A stretch of 64,000 bases of DNA from Neostapfia colusana. Taxonomy: Eukaryota > Streptophyta > Magnoliopsida > Poales > Poaceae. Position numbers and translations under genes: made by a program. Below, piece after piece: positions 1 to 11,065 of the stretch. Every line of letters begins with the position of its first letter. Position 1 is the first letter of the stretch. The stretch lies in contig JASWHV010000001.1 in NCBI GenBank assembly GCA_030760725.1, positions 78,947,683-79,011,682 of the forward strand, written 5' to 3'. A model generated the notes under the pieces. The model was not told the origin of the DNA, searched no databases, and saw only the letters and a program-made list of their open reading frames with translations.

Positions 1-1907
1 CCAGTTCTTGCTCAGCCGGATACGACAAAGCCATTCGACGTTTATTGCGATGCATCTAGCATCGGTCTTGGCTGCGTGCTGATGCAAGAAAGACGAGTGG
101 TCACTTATGGATCTCGTCAACTCAGAACCGATGAGCAGAATTATCCAACTCATGATCTTGAGTTAGCTGCCGTGGTCCTTGCTTTGAAGATGTGGAGGCA
201 TTACTTGCTCGGAAATCTTGTACACCTCTACACCGACCACAAGAGCTTGAAGTACATCTTCACTCAGAAAGAATTGAACATGAGGCAACGAAGATGGCTA
301 GAGCTCATTAAGGACTATGAACTAGAGATTCATTATCATCCAGGAAAGGCAAATGTGGTCGCCGATGCGCTCAGTCGTAAGGCGCATATCCATCACCTAA
401 CTATTGCTGAAATGGATGATGAAGAACCAAGCCTCCGTGTCATACCGTATGGAGCTCTCTATAATCTCGCTCTCATTCCTACCATCCGAGAGGAGATCAT
501 TGAAGCTCAACGGAAAGACAAGGGTATGTCTCACATACGGCGAAGATTAGACAACGGAGAAATGAAGTGCCTCCAGAAGGACGAGGATGGTACCTTGTGG
601 TTCAACGACCGGATAGTAGTACCCCGGGATATGGGACTATGGAAGAAAATTTTGGACGAAGCTCATTTGTCCAAGTTTTCCATTCATACGGGCAGTAATA
701 AAATGTACCAAGATCTCTGGAAGAAGTTTTGGTGGACACGTATGAAACGTGAAGTTGCAAAGTACGTTTCGGAATGTGATACGTGTCGAAGAGTCAAGGC
801 CGACCATATGAAGAAGTCAGGCCTGTTGCAGCCATTGCAAGTACCAGCATGGAAGTGGGAGGACTTGAGTATGGATTTCATCGTCGGGCTGCCGATGAAC
901 TCCCACAACCATGATTTGATTTGGGTAATTGTGGACCAGTTAACCAAATCAGCACATTTCATCCCTGTGCATACTAGGTACAACGCAAAGCAGTATGCGG
1001 AGCTGTACATAGCACGAATCTTGTGCTTACATGGAGTTCCCCGTATCATTGTGTCGGATAGAGGATCGCTGTTCGTAGCTCGTTTCTGGGAACAGCTACA
1101 CGCATCCTTGGGGACGAAGTTGATTAGAAGCTCTGCGTATCACCCTCAAACCGATGGGCAAACTGAGAGGGTGAATCAAATACTGGAAGATATGCTAAGA
1201 GCATGTGCCATCCACCACGGTAAGAGCTGGGATGATCACTTACCGTTGGCGGAGTTCTCGTACAACAACGGATATCAGACCAGCATCAAAATGGCACCAT
1301 ATGAAGCTCTATATGGCCGGAAGTGCCGTACACCATTGAACTGGTGTGAGTCCGGTGAACGAGTAACGTTTGGGGTTGATCTTGTCAATGAAGCCGAAGA
1401 GAAAGTTCGGATAATACAAGAGAACCTCAAAGCTGCCCAATCTCGTCAAAAGAGCTACGCGGACCAGAGACGTCGACCGCTGCATTTCGAAGTCAGAGAG
1501 CACGTGTATCTTCGTGTGTCCCCGATGAAGGGGATTCATCGGTTCGGTGTCAAGGGGAAACTTGCTCCCCGATTCATCGGTCCATTTTCCATAACGGAAA
1601 AGTGCGGAGATGTAGCCTACCGGCTGGAACTACCGGCAAGCCTTGCCGGTATTCACGACATATTTCACGTGTCCCAGCTGCGGAAATGTCTCAAGTTTAC
1701 CGCTGCCATCCGCACCGAAGACATCCCGAAGACATCGACGAGTTGAAACCGGATCTCACCTATGTCGAGCAACCTGTACAGGTTATCGACGAAAAGACCC
1801 GGACCACCAGGAATCGGACTTTGAAATTTTACAATGTCCTGTGGAGTAATCATACCCCGGAGACCGAAGATTACATCCACAAGAACTATCCGAAGCTTTT
1901 GTCATAA
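1..1907 (+). pseudogene. pol: G1 pol: RNase H, integrase, chromodomain tail (frameshifted)
   Basis: The frame is open from base 1, so this is the C-terminal part of a polyprotein. It starts in RNase H (FDVYCDASSIGLG, then DLELAAV, YTDHKSLKY and VADALSRK). The integrase zinc finger follows (H..H with CDTC near base 780). The DDE core is complete: MDFIVGLP, VSDRGS and TDGQTERVN. A GPF..I module (RFIGPFSITEK) and the chromodomain stretch FHVSQLRKC come next. The frame breaks near 1720-1746, where it ends at TGA. The expected tail (DLTYVEQPVQV to YPKLLS) continues in another frame to TAA at 1905-1907. One small indel is therefore enough to explain the break. In an active element this protein would degrade the RNA template and integrate the cDNA; this copy is inactive. 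Confidence 0.88.
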
Positions 1908-1965
1908 ACTTTGTAATTACCTCCTCTCGTTCCTCTTTTGAATCTCGGGACGAGATTTCTTTTAA

Positions 1966-1982
1966 GGGGGGGGGGGGAGGAA
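1966..1982 (+). other. Polypurine tract of G1
   Basis: A run of A and G with a long oligo-G lies directly before the LTR start TGTAAAGG. It follows CTCGGGACGAGATTTC, a block also seen before the tract in G3 and G4. In LTR elements this tract primes plus-strand synthesis. Confidence 0.85.
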
Positions 1983-4900
1983 TGTAAAGGTCCCAAAATT
2001 GTGAATACAAAGAAACTCTTGTTTGCAAAAGTTTTGTTTCACATGAGTGAAATTTGGGACTTGTTAAAACTTTTCCACATGTGATAACACACATGAGGGT
2101 TTCTTCACACAAGTAAAATGTTTATTTGAGAACTTGGAACCCTAGAGGGGTCTAAAACAAAGATGGGAAGTTCCCATATGTGTGAGAAAACAAAAATCAG
2201 ATTTGGAACAATGTGTTCAAAATAAAATTCAACTGAGAACAACACAATGGAATTCAAAACTGTTGTGCTGAAAATCTCATTTGCAGCAGCCAAAATTTAA
2301 ATCAGATTTCATATTTGAATTCCTTGGGTCCAAATTAGGGGGTGTGCAAAATTTCATGATTTATGGAAATGGATTGCAACCCATTTTCCAAATTGGACTT
2401 TAAATGACAAAGAATTCAAACACCCATTTGAATTTGGATGAAACTTGCCCAATTACAAATGCATATCAGATTTAAATTTCCACAATTGAATTCCATCAAT
2501 ATTCAAATTGGGAAGATATTTTAGAAGAGATAAGGATGACTGACATGTGGGACCCACCTGTCATTGGGAGCACTGAAAATTGCAAAAGATCTGCAGTCCA
2601 CAGTCTCTGTTTGATTTCCTCCCACGCGAAGCAACGGCCGAAGCCGACTTTCCTCCGCTCGACACCGAGCTCGGCCGCAGCCACCTCCTGCTGGCTCCCC
2701 TTCGCGCTGGAGAGCTGCTGGACGTCGGCAGCTACCGCCTCACGCCCTCTCCCGCCTCTTAACCGAAGCCACGGCGCTGTCTCTGCTCTCCCTCGCACCG
2801 AAAAACAGAAGCGCAGCCGCCCGGCTTCAATCACTCGGGAACTCGAGCAATCCAAGTGAGCAGCACCTCTGAGCAGCAAAACCACACCACCGTCATCCCC
2901 ACGACTTCCTCGAGCCATCACTGAGCGGATTCAGGCTCTCTGCACCGAGAACGGCGAGTTCCCGCGGCGGCCGTCACACAACAGCGGCGGCGTGCTCCCG
3001 TGGACAGCATACTCCCGAGCTTGTCACGACCAAGCGAGGCCACTTTTGGACGCGCAGGATCTCTGTGCAGCTTCCACCCGAGCACAAAGCCTGTCTTCGC
3101 CTCTGGTCGACGGATTTCAGAAATCTCCTCCGGCCGGTGAAAACTGACCCGCGGGTATGAATCCGTGAAATCCTCGAGTTATATTCGTTTTGAGCATTTC
3201 AAATTGCACACACGGGACGTAGACTTGCTTAGCAACAACTTTCCTTTTGGAACCTAGCTAGAAACCCGCTCTGCACGACGTGATTTCGATCTTTCTAATG
3301 GCGGTTGTGGTAGAGACCGTCGGGTGCACAGTGAACCCTAAGTTAGAGCCATCTCCGAGCCATTTCCTTTCCACATCGATGATCCCTAGAGTCCGCTGGT
3401 GCTCTAGAGCTTAGAAACCGAAGCCTAGAAGGCTTAGGGCGTCGGGGCGACGTCGCCGGACTTCGTCTGAACCGTTGCGCCGTCGCGGGCTAGTTTGGTG
3501 GCCCTGCCAGCTCAAGAAAACCCCATCAGCTTGTTTCTCGTGTTGAATTTGGGGCTGGCGGCGAGTTTCAGCGTCAGGGGTGGCCGGACGACCGATCCCG
3601 GAGCTACTCCGGCGAGCCCGGCGGCGGGATCGCGTGGGAGCGGGAGGTTGAAGACGACCTCGCCGGTCCCGCCTGTCAGTGACTCGGGAGAGGGGGCTGG
3701 ATACTCTGTGGCGCGGGATCGATTGTAACAGTGCGGGAGATAACCCTGTGACCCCGTGTGGCACGCTACCGGCAGCAGACACGTGTTCCCCTGGTCCCGC
3801 AGTCAGGTTTAAACATTTCTCGGATTTATTCAAATTCCAGATTTTTCCCCAAACTTTCGAAGAGCATAACTTTTGCTAGGAACCTCCAAATTTAGTGATT
3901 CAAATTGGGTTAGATTAAGATTGACAAACTCTATCCAAATATGCAACCCAATTTGTATGAAAGTCTTTATTTAATTCTGGAATATTCTTTAACGCTTTTC
4001 AGCAAAAGAATTTTAGAGGGAGTTTGGTTTATCCAAAAATCATCAAATTTTGCCAGAATATTCTTTAGGGTGTTATTAGACGCCTGTAAAAGGTTCAGCT
4101 CATTTGGAGTTGAATTGATCAGGGTAATTCAGATTGTAAGTTCCTGTATTCAAATGAATACAGAAACATTTTCAGAGAATTTCCAAAACATGTAAATTCA
4201 GTTCTGGGAAATTCTTAGCTCCACAAATCCTATGAAAATTCATGTAGACTCTAGGAACCATAATTGAAATTGTGGTTCACTGAGTTTGACATGAACATGG
4301 GTGTTATCTCAGAATTAATTCATCTTTGATTAAACACTTAGAGAATTGTTCTGAATAAACCACCCCATGAAAAGTGCTAAATTTTGGTCCAGAGGACTTT
4401 CTGGTGACAAGGAACTCACATGAAAATTTCCAGCTCCATTGGAGTTCTGGATCACCACTGTCATAGGTAACCTCTTAAGGTGATCAACACTTAAGTGGTA
4501 AAAGCACTTAATATTTGATCTTAGTGTTTAAGCCCAACCCAAACCACTAGCACCAGTGTCATTTTAAATTCTTAAACAGAGTTCCAGTTTTAAAACTGTC
4601 ATTAGATCTTATTAGCAAAAGCTTTTCAATTAAATACATATGCATGATCATATCGTGTAGCATATGTGAAGAAGGTGAGAAGGACTTGAAGTGAAGATCA
4701 AGGAGGGAGGAAAACAAGTGATCAAGCTCCAAGTGATCGTCACTAACTGATTGTAACCTTAGTCACCTGCAAAACAGGCAAGCCCCGGTTTGCATTTGAA
4801 CAGTTTTATAAAGCATTTTCATTTGTAGAGATCATAGCTTTGCATCATTGATTGCAGTAAGTCTAGATGATATTGAAAACCCCACTTGCATGACCAGAAA

Positions 4901-6241
4901 TACCTAAGAGAGAAAGGGTAGAATAGCACCCCCTCGAGTGGATTCGGCTACGCTAAATGTTAGTAGGTAAGGTCCGGTAGAAGTCGAGTAGTTGGAAGCT
5001 ACTCGCGAGTTTAGTGCTGGTTTACTCGGAACATGTTCGAATTAGAAAGGATGAGGAAAGTTCACACATAAGAAATGGAGACCGGGCAGGGACGTTTAGA
5101 TGCAGCAGGTTGCAGGCCGTGCGTGCATAGCCCTGCCTGTGTCGGTTAAGGCCCGTCCGTGCTTGGCCCTGTTGGACAAGTTTGAGTTGTGTACCGGGCG
5201 CATACTGGCTATATGGGACCCAGGAAACCGATGTACGTTGGGAGATCCATAGTGGAACTTTTCCAACTGCCTTAGGCTTTCGGCATCAGGGTAGCAGGAG
5301 GTATCTCGCTTAAGAACATACCACTGCGGGTATGTACCTTGAGGGAGCTTGCGTACTCGGGGCAGTTGGACTGCGTCCAATGTGGAAGATCTTGGGAAAG
5401 GTGGCCGCGTACAACGTCAGTCGAGGTTGCTGCCGGCAATTCGGAGTACGGGTGTACGTGTCGTGTAGTCCGGGCGTGTACTGATTTGAATCACCGTGGC
5501 TCGCGGTTATATGAGCATACTTGCCCACTGCGTCTCGACATAGTAACAACTGGAATTGTTTATCTTTGAACTTGATAAGGCTGTGCTATAACTTGTATTG
5601 CAACCATGATTGAATTAGAGATAGGCTCATTAAAGTTTACTTTCACTTTGTGCAAGGAGCATCGCAACAAAGCGTTTCTTGTTTGATTGTGGAGTTGCAA
5701 TGCTTTTCGGTTCAAGGTCCGTACAATGAGGCTTAAAAATCTGAAAGTTAAGGATCAACTTTAGGCGAGTCCTTTATGCAAATCTAGCCGACCCATTTGA
5801 AACTGTCGTGCATGTAGAGTTTCTTGTTTAGGAGAGACGGGTCAGACTTGCTGAGCCTATGTGCTCACACTTGCTATATAAGTGGTTTTGCAGGTTAACA
5901 TCGATGCTGAAAAGAAGGTTGTCCGGTGAGACTCGGAGACTTCCGAGTCGTTTAACACAGGTAGAACCCAGCCGCTGCTGTTTTCTTCGTGTTGCTAGCG
6001 AGAGGAGTCCGTGGGCTGGACTTCATCTCGAGTGCTCTTAGTTATTCAACGTGAGTTGATATAGACTTCCGCTGTAGTTACTTGATGTAAAGTATTTACA
6101 AAGAAAAACTTGTAAGCTTCCGCTATTGTTTTATGTAATACATTGTTCCTCATATGTGTGCTGTTGGGTGCCGCACAACACGGCACCACCCAATGCGATT
6201 CCCGGACGAGTGGCCTGTCTCGGTTGGACGGGGCCGCGTCA
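1983..6241 (+). repeat. LTR of G1 (about 4.26 kb)
   Basis: Begins TGTAAAGGTCCC after the purine tract and ends GCCGCGTCA three bases before the primer site, so both ends are placed by context. The first 550 bp are AT-rich (U3). From about 2560 to 3800 it is GC-rich and leader-like, then AT-rich again to about 4900. The inverted LTR at 11066-14981 has the same pattern and shares stretches such as the block around GAAACCGATGTA near 5226. I saw no convincing TATA box. Short open frames here are not credible genes. Confidence 0.8.
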
Positions 6242-6244
6242 GCG

Positions 6245-6256
6245 TGGTATCAGAGC
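6245..6256 (+). other. Primer-binding site (initiator Met tRNA)
   Basis: TGGTATCAGAGC, complementary to the 3' end of plant initiator Met tRNA, lies 3 bp after the LTR end. A primer site belongs after a 5' LTR; here it follows the LTR that also terminates the G1 pol. Confidence 0.88.
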
Positions 6257-6289
6257 TGAGCCCTGTCTCAGTCGGTACCGCGACCGTCT

Positions 6290-6843
6290 CAATGAATTGA
6301 GCTGGAGAGTTGGTGAGGCCGAAGGACATGACCAGGTATTCATACAGTCCGTACCTTGTCGAGAAAGCCGTCTTCGGAATATCCTCAGCCCGTATTTTAA
6401 TCTGATGGTACCCGGATCTTAAGTCCATCTTGGAAAAGATCTTTTCTTCGACCAACTAATCAAACAACATGTCGATCCGTGGCAACGGGTACTTGTTCTT
6501 GATGGTTACGGCGTTTAATGGACGATAATCCACACAAAGCCGCAACGTCTCATCTTTCTTCTTCACGAATAATGCCGAACAGCCCCATGGCGAGGAGCTC
6601 GGCCTGATAAAACCCTTCTCCAGCAGGTCCGTTAGCTGAGTCTTCAGTTCAGCCAATTCCTTGGGCGCCATCTTGTACGGCCTTCAGGATGTTGGCATCG
6701 TTCCCGGCGCAAGTTCAATCTTGAACTCCACCTCCCGGGCGGGTTGCATCCCCAGTAAATCATCCGGGAACACATCAGGGAACTCACGGACTACTAGAAT
6801 GTCTTCCAATCTGATGGTTGTGGACTGATATACACCTGAAGTT
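6290..6843 (-). pseudogene. pol: G2 reverse transcriptase, N-terminal half, broken
   Basis: Read downward from about 6843: FPDVFPDDL linker, then GFIRPSSSPWG, LRLCVDYRPLNAVTIKNKYPLPRI, KMDLRSGYHQIKI with the first catalytic Asp, and LVMSFGLTN. There is a frameshift near 6680, and an in-frame TAG near 6458 where relatives have FDQL, consistent with CAG to TAG. The gene is cut off before the catalytic FIDD motif by the inversion junction, so no polymerase could be made. Past the junction the frame runs into the complement of the G1 leader and primer site. Confidence 0.85.
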
Positions 6844-7239
6844 TTATTTCTGGACTGTCCAGAAATAATGAATGTGACTCGTGCATTTCTGGGTGTAAAT
6901 GCACGACTCGGAGGACGGTGCTAAAACAGCGCCGTGGCGGGTTAACCACGACATCCCTAAGATGACATCGACCTTCTGTCCCTCTAAAATTATGAGAGAC
7001 GTAGGGTATACTCTACCCGCTAAGCCTATTGGCGCATTTGGAACCATTAAGCTTGCTGAAATTTTCCCACCCGGTGAACAAATCAAGTATGGACTATCGG
7101 TGGATAGTATTTGCAAGCTGTATTTAGCAATGAAAGCTTGGCTAATAAAATTGAGCGTGACGCCTGAATCAAATAATACTATGGCGGGATGCTGGTGGAG
7201 TTGGAACATACCCGTAGGGATTGGTTCACCCTCCGGCAC
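6844..7239 (-). pseudogene. pol: G2 aspartic protease domain
   Basis: A 131-residue open stretch with the retroviral-type aspartic protease motif (VLFDSG near the N-terminus) and the later ILGMSWLTRHGA motif, which matches ILGMDWLTKHKG in G4. Relatives have Ala-Thr after DSG; here it is Val-Thr. In gypsy elements this domain cuts the Gag-Pol polyprotein. It is separated from gag and RT by frame breaks, so this is a decayed domain of one former polyprotein. Confidence 0.82.
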
Positions 7240-7244
7240 GTCCT

Positions 7245-8464
7245 CTATGGCAAGTCAGTGGACGGTGCCGGGCCTAGGGTTTGCCCGCCGCGCATTAGTG
7301 GGGTACTGGGGCTGATTCCTCCCCGGAAATTGTGGTGCAACTCCGCCGCCTTGCCTCTCAGGACAATTGTTGGCGAAGTGTCCTGGACGACTACATTTGT
7401 AGCATGTGGCTGCTGCTTGGGCCGGTGCTTTGAGAACGAAAGCCCGGCATGCGCTGCTGAGGTGCATACGCATGCGGCATCGTCCACTGTTGCTGTTGTT
7501 GCTGCAGAGGTGGTACTGGCAGTGCCGGCCGGAATGCCGGTGGAGAATATGGCCGACTGCGGAATGGCATCGGCCTCTGTGGTGGCTGCCAGCGTGGACC
7601 CGATGGTGGGCGACTCACCATCCGATATTTTTGAGAATGACCACCTCCTTCTCCGCTGCTTTGTGGCGCGCTTTGCTTCCTTTCCGCTGCCGCTAACTCC
7701 TTGCCGGAGTCCTCCTGAACAATCGCAGCATCAATTTTATCGTTGAGGCTGCCGCGATTGAACATCGCCAACTTGTCCTTCAGGAGCGGGTTAAGCCCCT
7801 GGTAGAAATGATCCCGCCACTTCTCATCGGTATCAGCGTGATACGAAGCGTAGAGTGAAAGATCATTGAACGCCCTGGAGTATTCAAGCGCGTTCCGGCT
7901 CCCTTGCTGCAGGCGTAAGAACTCCTGCATCTTCCTCTTCATGAGACCCGGCGGTATGTGATAGGCACTGAAGGCCGTCCGGAATTCCGCCCAAGTCATA
8001 ACTTGCTCGGTGGGCTGCGAAGCACAGTAGTTCGCCCACCACGCGCTCGTGGATCCCTGGAGCTGTTGGACCCTGAACTGAGTCTTGCGCTGCTCACTTT
8101 CTTGGAGCAGCCCGAACTTCATCTCCATCGTGCGGAGCCAGTTGTCCGCATCGAGGGGTTCATCCGCCCTTGAAAATACCGGGGGATGAGTAGCCAGAAA
8201 GTCGGAGTAGGAGCTCTGTTTGCGCTCCTCACAATCTTGATGTCTCTCTGGTGGAGACGTATTTGCAATGAGGGTTTGCAGCAACTCCGTGTGCTGCTGA
8301 TGAGAGCCCGCCATCGCTGCCGCAATGTCAGCCAAAGTAACCGTTGGTAGTGGTGGTGGCAGTTGTTGCTGTTGCTGTCCTGAGGAGTCCTCGGGAGGCT
8401 GTTGGGAGGTCTGTCCCCCCTGACTGGAACCCCCAATGTCCGGGTTGGCACGAGTACGAGTCAT
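7245..8464 (-). pseudogene. gag: G2 gag (capsid and CCHC zinc knuckle), frameshifted
   Basis: The start is placed at the ATG whose A is at 8464, because it follows an acceptor-like TTTTGAATTACAG by one base, as in the relatives; an upstream ATG at 8494 gives only 10 extra residues. The protein begins MTRTRANPD and has a Gln/Pro-rich leader. The retrotransposon gag domain follows (NWLRTMEMKF, then TWAEFRTAF and MQEFLRLQQGS), then a basic Pro/Gln-rich linker. The frame breaks between about 7391 and 7470. A CCHC knuckle (CYKCSRPGHFANNC) continues in another frame to about 7255. Gag would form the particle and bind RNA. The N-terminus lacks the MAGRGKG start of G3 and G4. Confidence 0.83.
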
Positions 8465-8815
8465 TCTGTAATTCAAAACAGCAGCGATCAGCACATGCCA
8501 TACTTAAAATTCCATATGAAACAGTAGGTATTGAAGTGACGCATGAATAGTTGGCACAACATTCACATATATTGATAAAGCATATAATTTATACAAGATA
8601 CATTATTCTCGGTTCTCCGAGAAGTCGTGCTCATGTCTTCACTACCTATACATATGCTACTGTCTACACGACATGTCACCGATTACAAAATTTTGGGTTA
8701 CATCACCCTAGCTGCCCTACTTGGCAACGGTAACCTCCTACTCGGAGTAGAATTGGACCTCCTGTGCGTCGTCCTCCTCCGGTACCTCTGCTGGTGGCTC
8801 TGGGTCCACGAACTC

Positions 8816-9692
8816 CTATTCCGGCTCGGGTTCTCCAATTGCTGGAAGACCCAAGACCACGGGTACAGCACCTACCACCGGTATGCCCATTACTAGAGGT
8901 ACGAGGTCCTGCAACGCGTGCACCTCGTCCATGGCTTGGCTGTAGTCCTCTTCCCAGCCTTGCCCCTCCTCAATAGTGTCGTCCCGCTCTTGAGTAAGGA
9001 CCTCGTTCTGCTGGGTCAGAGCCTGCACCTGTTGTTGCAGATGTCGATACGGCTTTTCTTCTTCGCCTTCTTCAGACGATGCAACTGGTTGTGTTGTTCT
9101 TTCAGTCGCTTGATCGTCGGAAGGAGAACATTGCGAAGTGCACTGTGAGCACTCTCAAAATGATGTCCATGGCTGGTGCTGTCCTTGATCTTTGCGGCAA
9201 GAGAATCTATATGTACAGCTTGTCTGTCCATCACGGCTTTTCCTGCCCTCAACTGGAGGCTGAGGTTCGCCTCCTCAGGGTTGTACCTTGGGCAACCCGG
9301 ATCTGTTGCCTCCATGTACCTCCCTCCCACACGTGATTAGCCTGTCCCTCCCCCGGAACAAGCGTGTATGGAGTGCCCTCCATAGCTCTCACGCGTAGTT
9401 GGCAGAAACGCGACATGGTGTCGTGGGCTGCCACTTGCCACATTTCCTCCGGCTGTCTACCTCTCACCTTAACAGTGAACGGCACCCAACCGGGTGGTGT
9501 AGGTCCGGCAGGAACTTCGACATGGATCATCCACGTCTTGTTCCCCTCCTCGTCTTCTTCCTTGGCGAAATACTACGGCATCTTTCTGTACCCGAAATAT
9601 TGAAGCATTTGCCTCAACGCTTCCGGATAGCCGCTGTGGTGAGAACAGTGAGATTCCACCCACCCGTTCTCCAACTGTCTATCCACTGTCAT
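8816..9692 (-). pseudogene. G2 extra ORF upstream of gag, degenerate
   Basis: From the ATG at 9692 the frame starts MTVDRQLENG. It reads through one TAG near 9578 into a stretch containing TWMIHVEVPAG, WVPFTVKVRG and EEMWQVAAHDTMSRFCQL. After a frameshift come helical, charged segments (VLLPTIKRLKEQHNQLHRLKKAKKK, split across the 9016-9330 stretch, and ALTQQNEVLTQERDD near 9020) that look like a coiled coil. The position between primer site and gag, the N-terminal domain plus C-terminal coiled coil, and the acceptor-like TTTCTACAG flush with the ATG match the extra ORFs of G3, G4 and G7. It has no H3-like N-terminus. Function unknown; no enzyme motif seen. Confidence 0.65.
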
Positions 9693-9694
9693 CT

Positions 9695-11050
9695 GTAGAA
9701 ACATATTTGAGAAATGTCAAATATTTATTTGAACAGTAAACTATTGAGTTATAACATAAAACATGTCATTGAACTCATAAAACTTGGAAACATAGTTCAA
9801 ACTTAAACAAATTTGACTGCTGATCTGCTGTCCAATATGACAGCCCTGACCAGTTTCCATTTCAAGCTGATTTGACCATGCTAAAGAAAAACCAATTCTG
9901 GAGATCAACATCAAAGTTAAAGCTAACTTCAATAGCTTTCCAGAAAGTATTTGCTTGGCCTAATATCTGTCTTGGTTCAAAAGTTATGAGATGTCAAAGT
10001 TGATAGAATTTCAGGAGAAAATTGGACAGCACCTCCCTGCTTTAGGTACTGTTTTGATCCAAGAATTCCAGTTAATTCTACTCACAATCTGATAAAACTT
10101 TATGTTACAAAGTTGTAACCCATCTCTTACACCTCTCAGAACTACCTCATTTTGTATTTTTGGATTTTTACGCAGGAAGTTATGCTCAATTTACAGAGAG
10201 TTACAGAGAGTGTTTGCTCTGCCTTGTTTTCTGGACAGTTTCAACTCTACTACATTTTTCGATTGGTTAAGGGATGAAACACCTCTGGACCTCAACAGAA
10301 AAGTTGTAAAGCTCTTCCAAATCTTTTCATAAATGTATCATATGATTAAGGGAAGGAGTTACATCAAGTTTTAGTGCTCTGGATTAAAACTTTCAAATTT
10401 TTCCATGAAGTTGATCATTTAGTGGGTTGTGACGTCGATGTGCCACCAGATCATATCGGTACAACGTCCTCACAAAGAAAAACCTATACCGGATTTAGCC
10501 GGCTTTGTTAGTTCAGTGGCACTAAGCGTCACTCGCACACGGATGCTACACGTCTACCGTTTCATGGTTAGACTACCTGCAGATAACTCAAACAATCATC
10601 AGACTTGGCTGCACACCGAGCCCAGTATCCATACAGTTCATACACCCAGCCGTCATCACTCGCCCGGATGTTCTCAAGTCAAACACGCCTTGAGATACAT
10701 GTTCACGTTACTGACCACGTGACGGGGTCTCCCAAATTGCCCAAAGCATGCCAGGGACATACGTTGCTCGAATACCCCAAACGGCATGAAGAGTCATAGA
10801 GGATATCAAAGCAGGTCGGGTTATCTGCCACCCTTGGGGCTCCACCCTTCAGCTTGTGCGCACTGGTGGACAGCGCTTGCATGCACCCCCCAAGACATAA
10901 ACGTCCCGGGATGCACGATTTTCCGAAATAAACAAATAGGTTAGTATGCCACTTTCTATACACTAATAACATCCTTATACGGGCTACTAACTCGTTCCTC
11001 ACCAAATTTTTGAAAAAGATGACCTTTGCAGTGCGTTAAACCTCAAGCGA
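9695..11050 (-). other. G2 untranslated leader
   Basis: About 1.36 kb between the primer site and the extra ORF, with no supported gene on either strand. A donor-like TTTG/GTGAGG lies near 11000 on the minus strand and the acceptor-like site sits at 9693, so this could be mostly intron in the element RNA. That is an inference. Confidence 0.5.
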
Positions 11051-11062
11051 GTTCTGATACCA
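11051..11062 (-). other. Primer-binding site of G2
   Basis: On the minus strand TGGTATCAGAAC, preceded by GTCAGCG exactly as at the G1 site. This fixes the 5' LTR end at 11066. The last bases (AAC) differ from GAGC at the G1 site. Confidence 0.85.
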
Positions 11063-11065
11063 CGC

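Larger units (their letters stand above)
1..6289 (+). mobile_element. Gypsy element G1 (Tekay/Del type), 5' side off window
   Basis: Plus-strand Ty3/gypsy element entering from the left edge. In order it shows RNase H, integrase, a chromodomain-like tail, a polypurine tract, an LTR, then a primer-binding site and about 33 bp of leader. A normal element ends at its 3' LTR, so an LTR followed directly by a primer site means this LTR is shared with a second element, or is the 5' LTR of one. The leader stops at about 6290 where inverted RT sequence of G2 begins. The chromodomain and long LTR fit the Tekay/Del chromoviruses; this is recognition, not a search. Confidence 0.85.
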
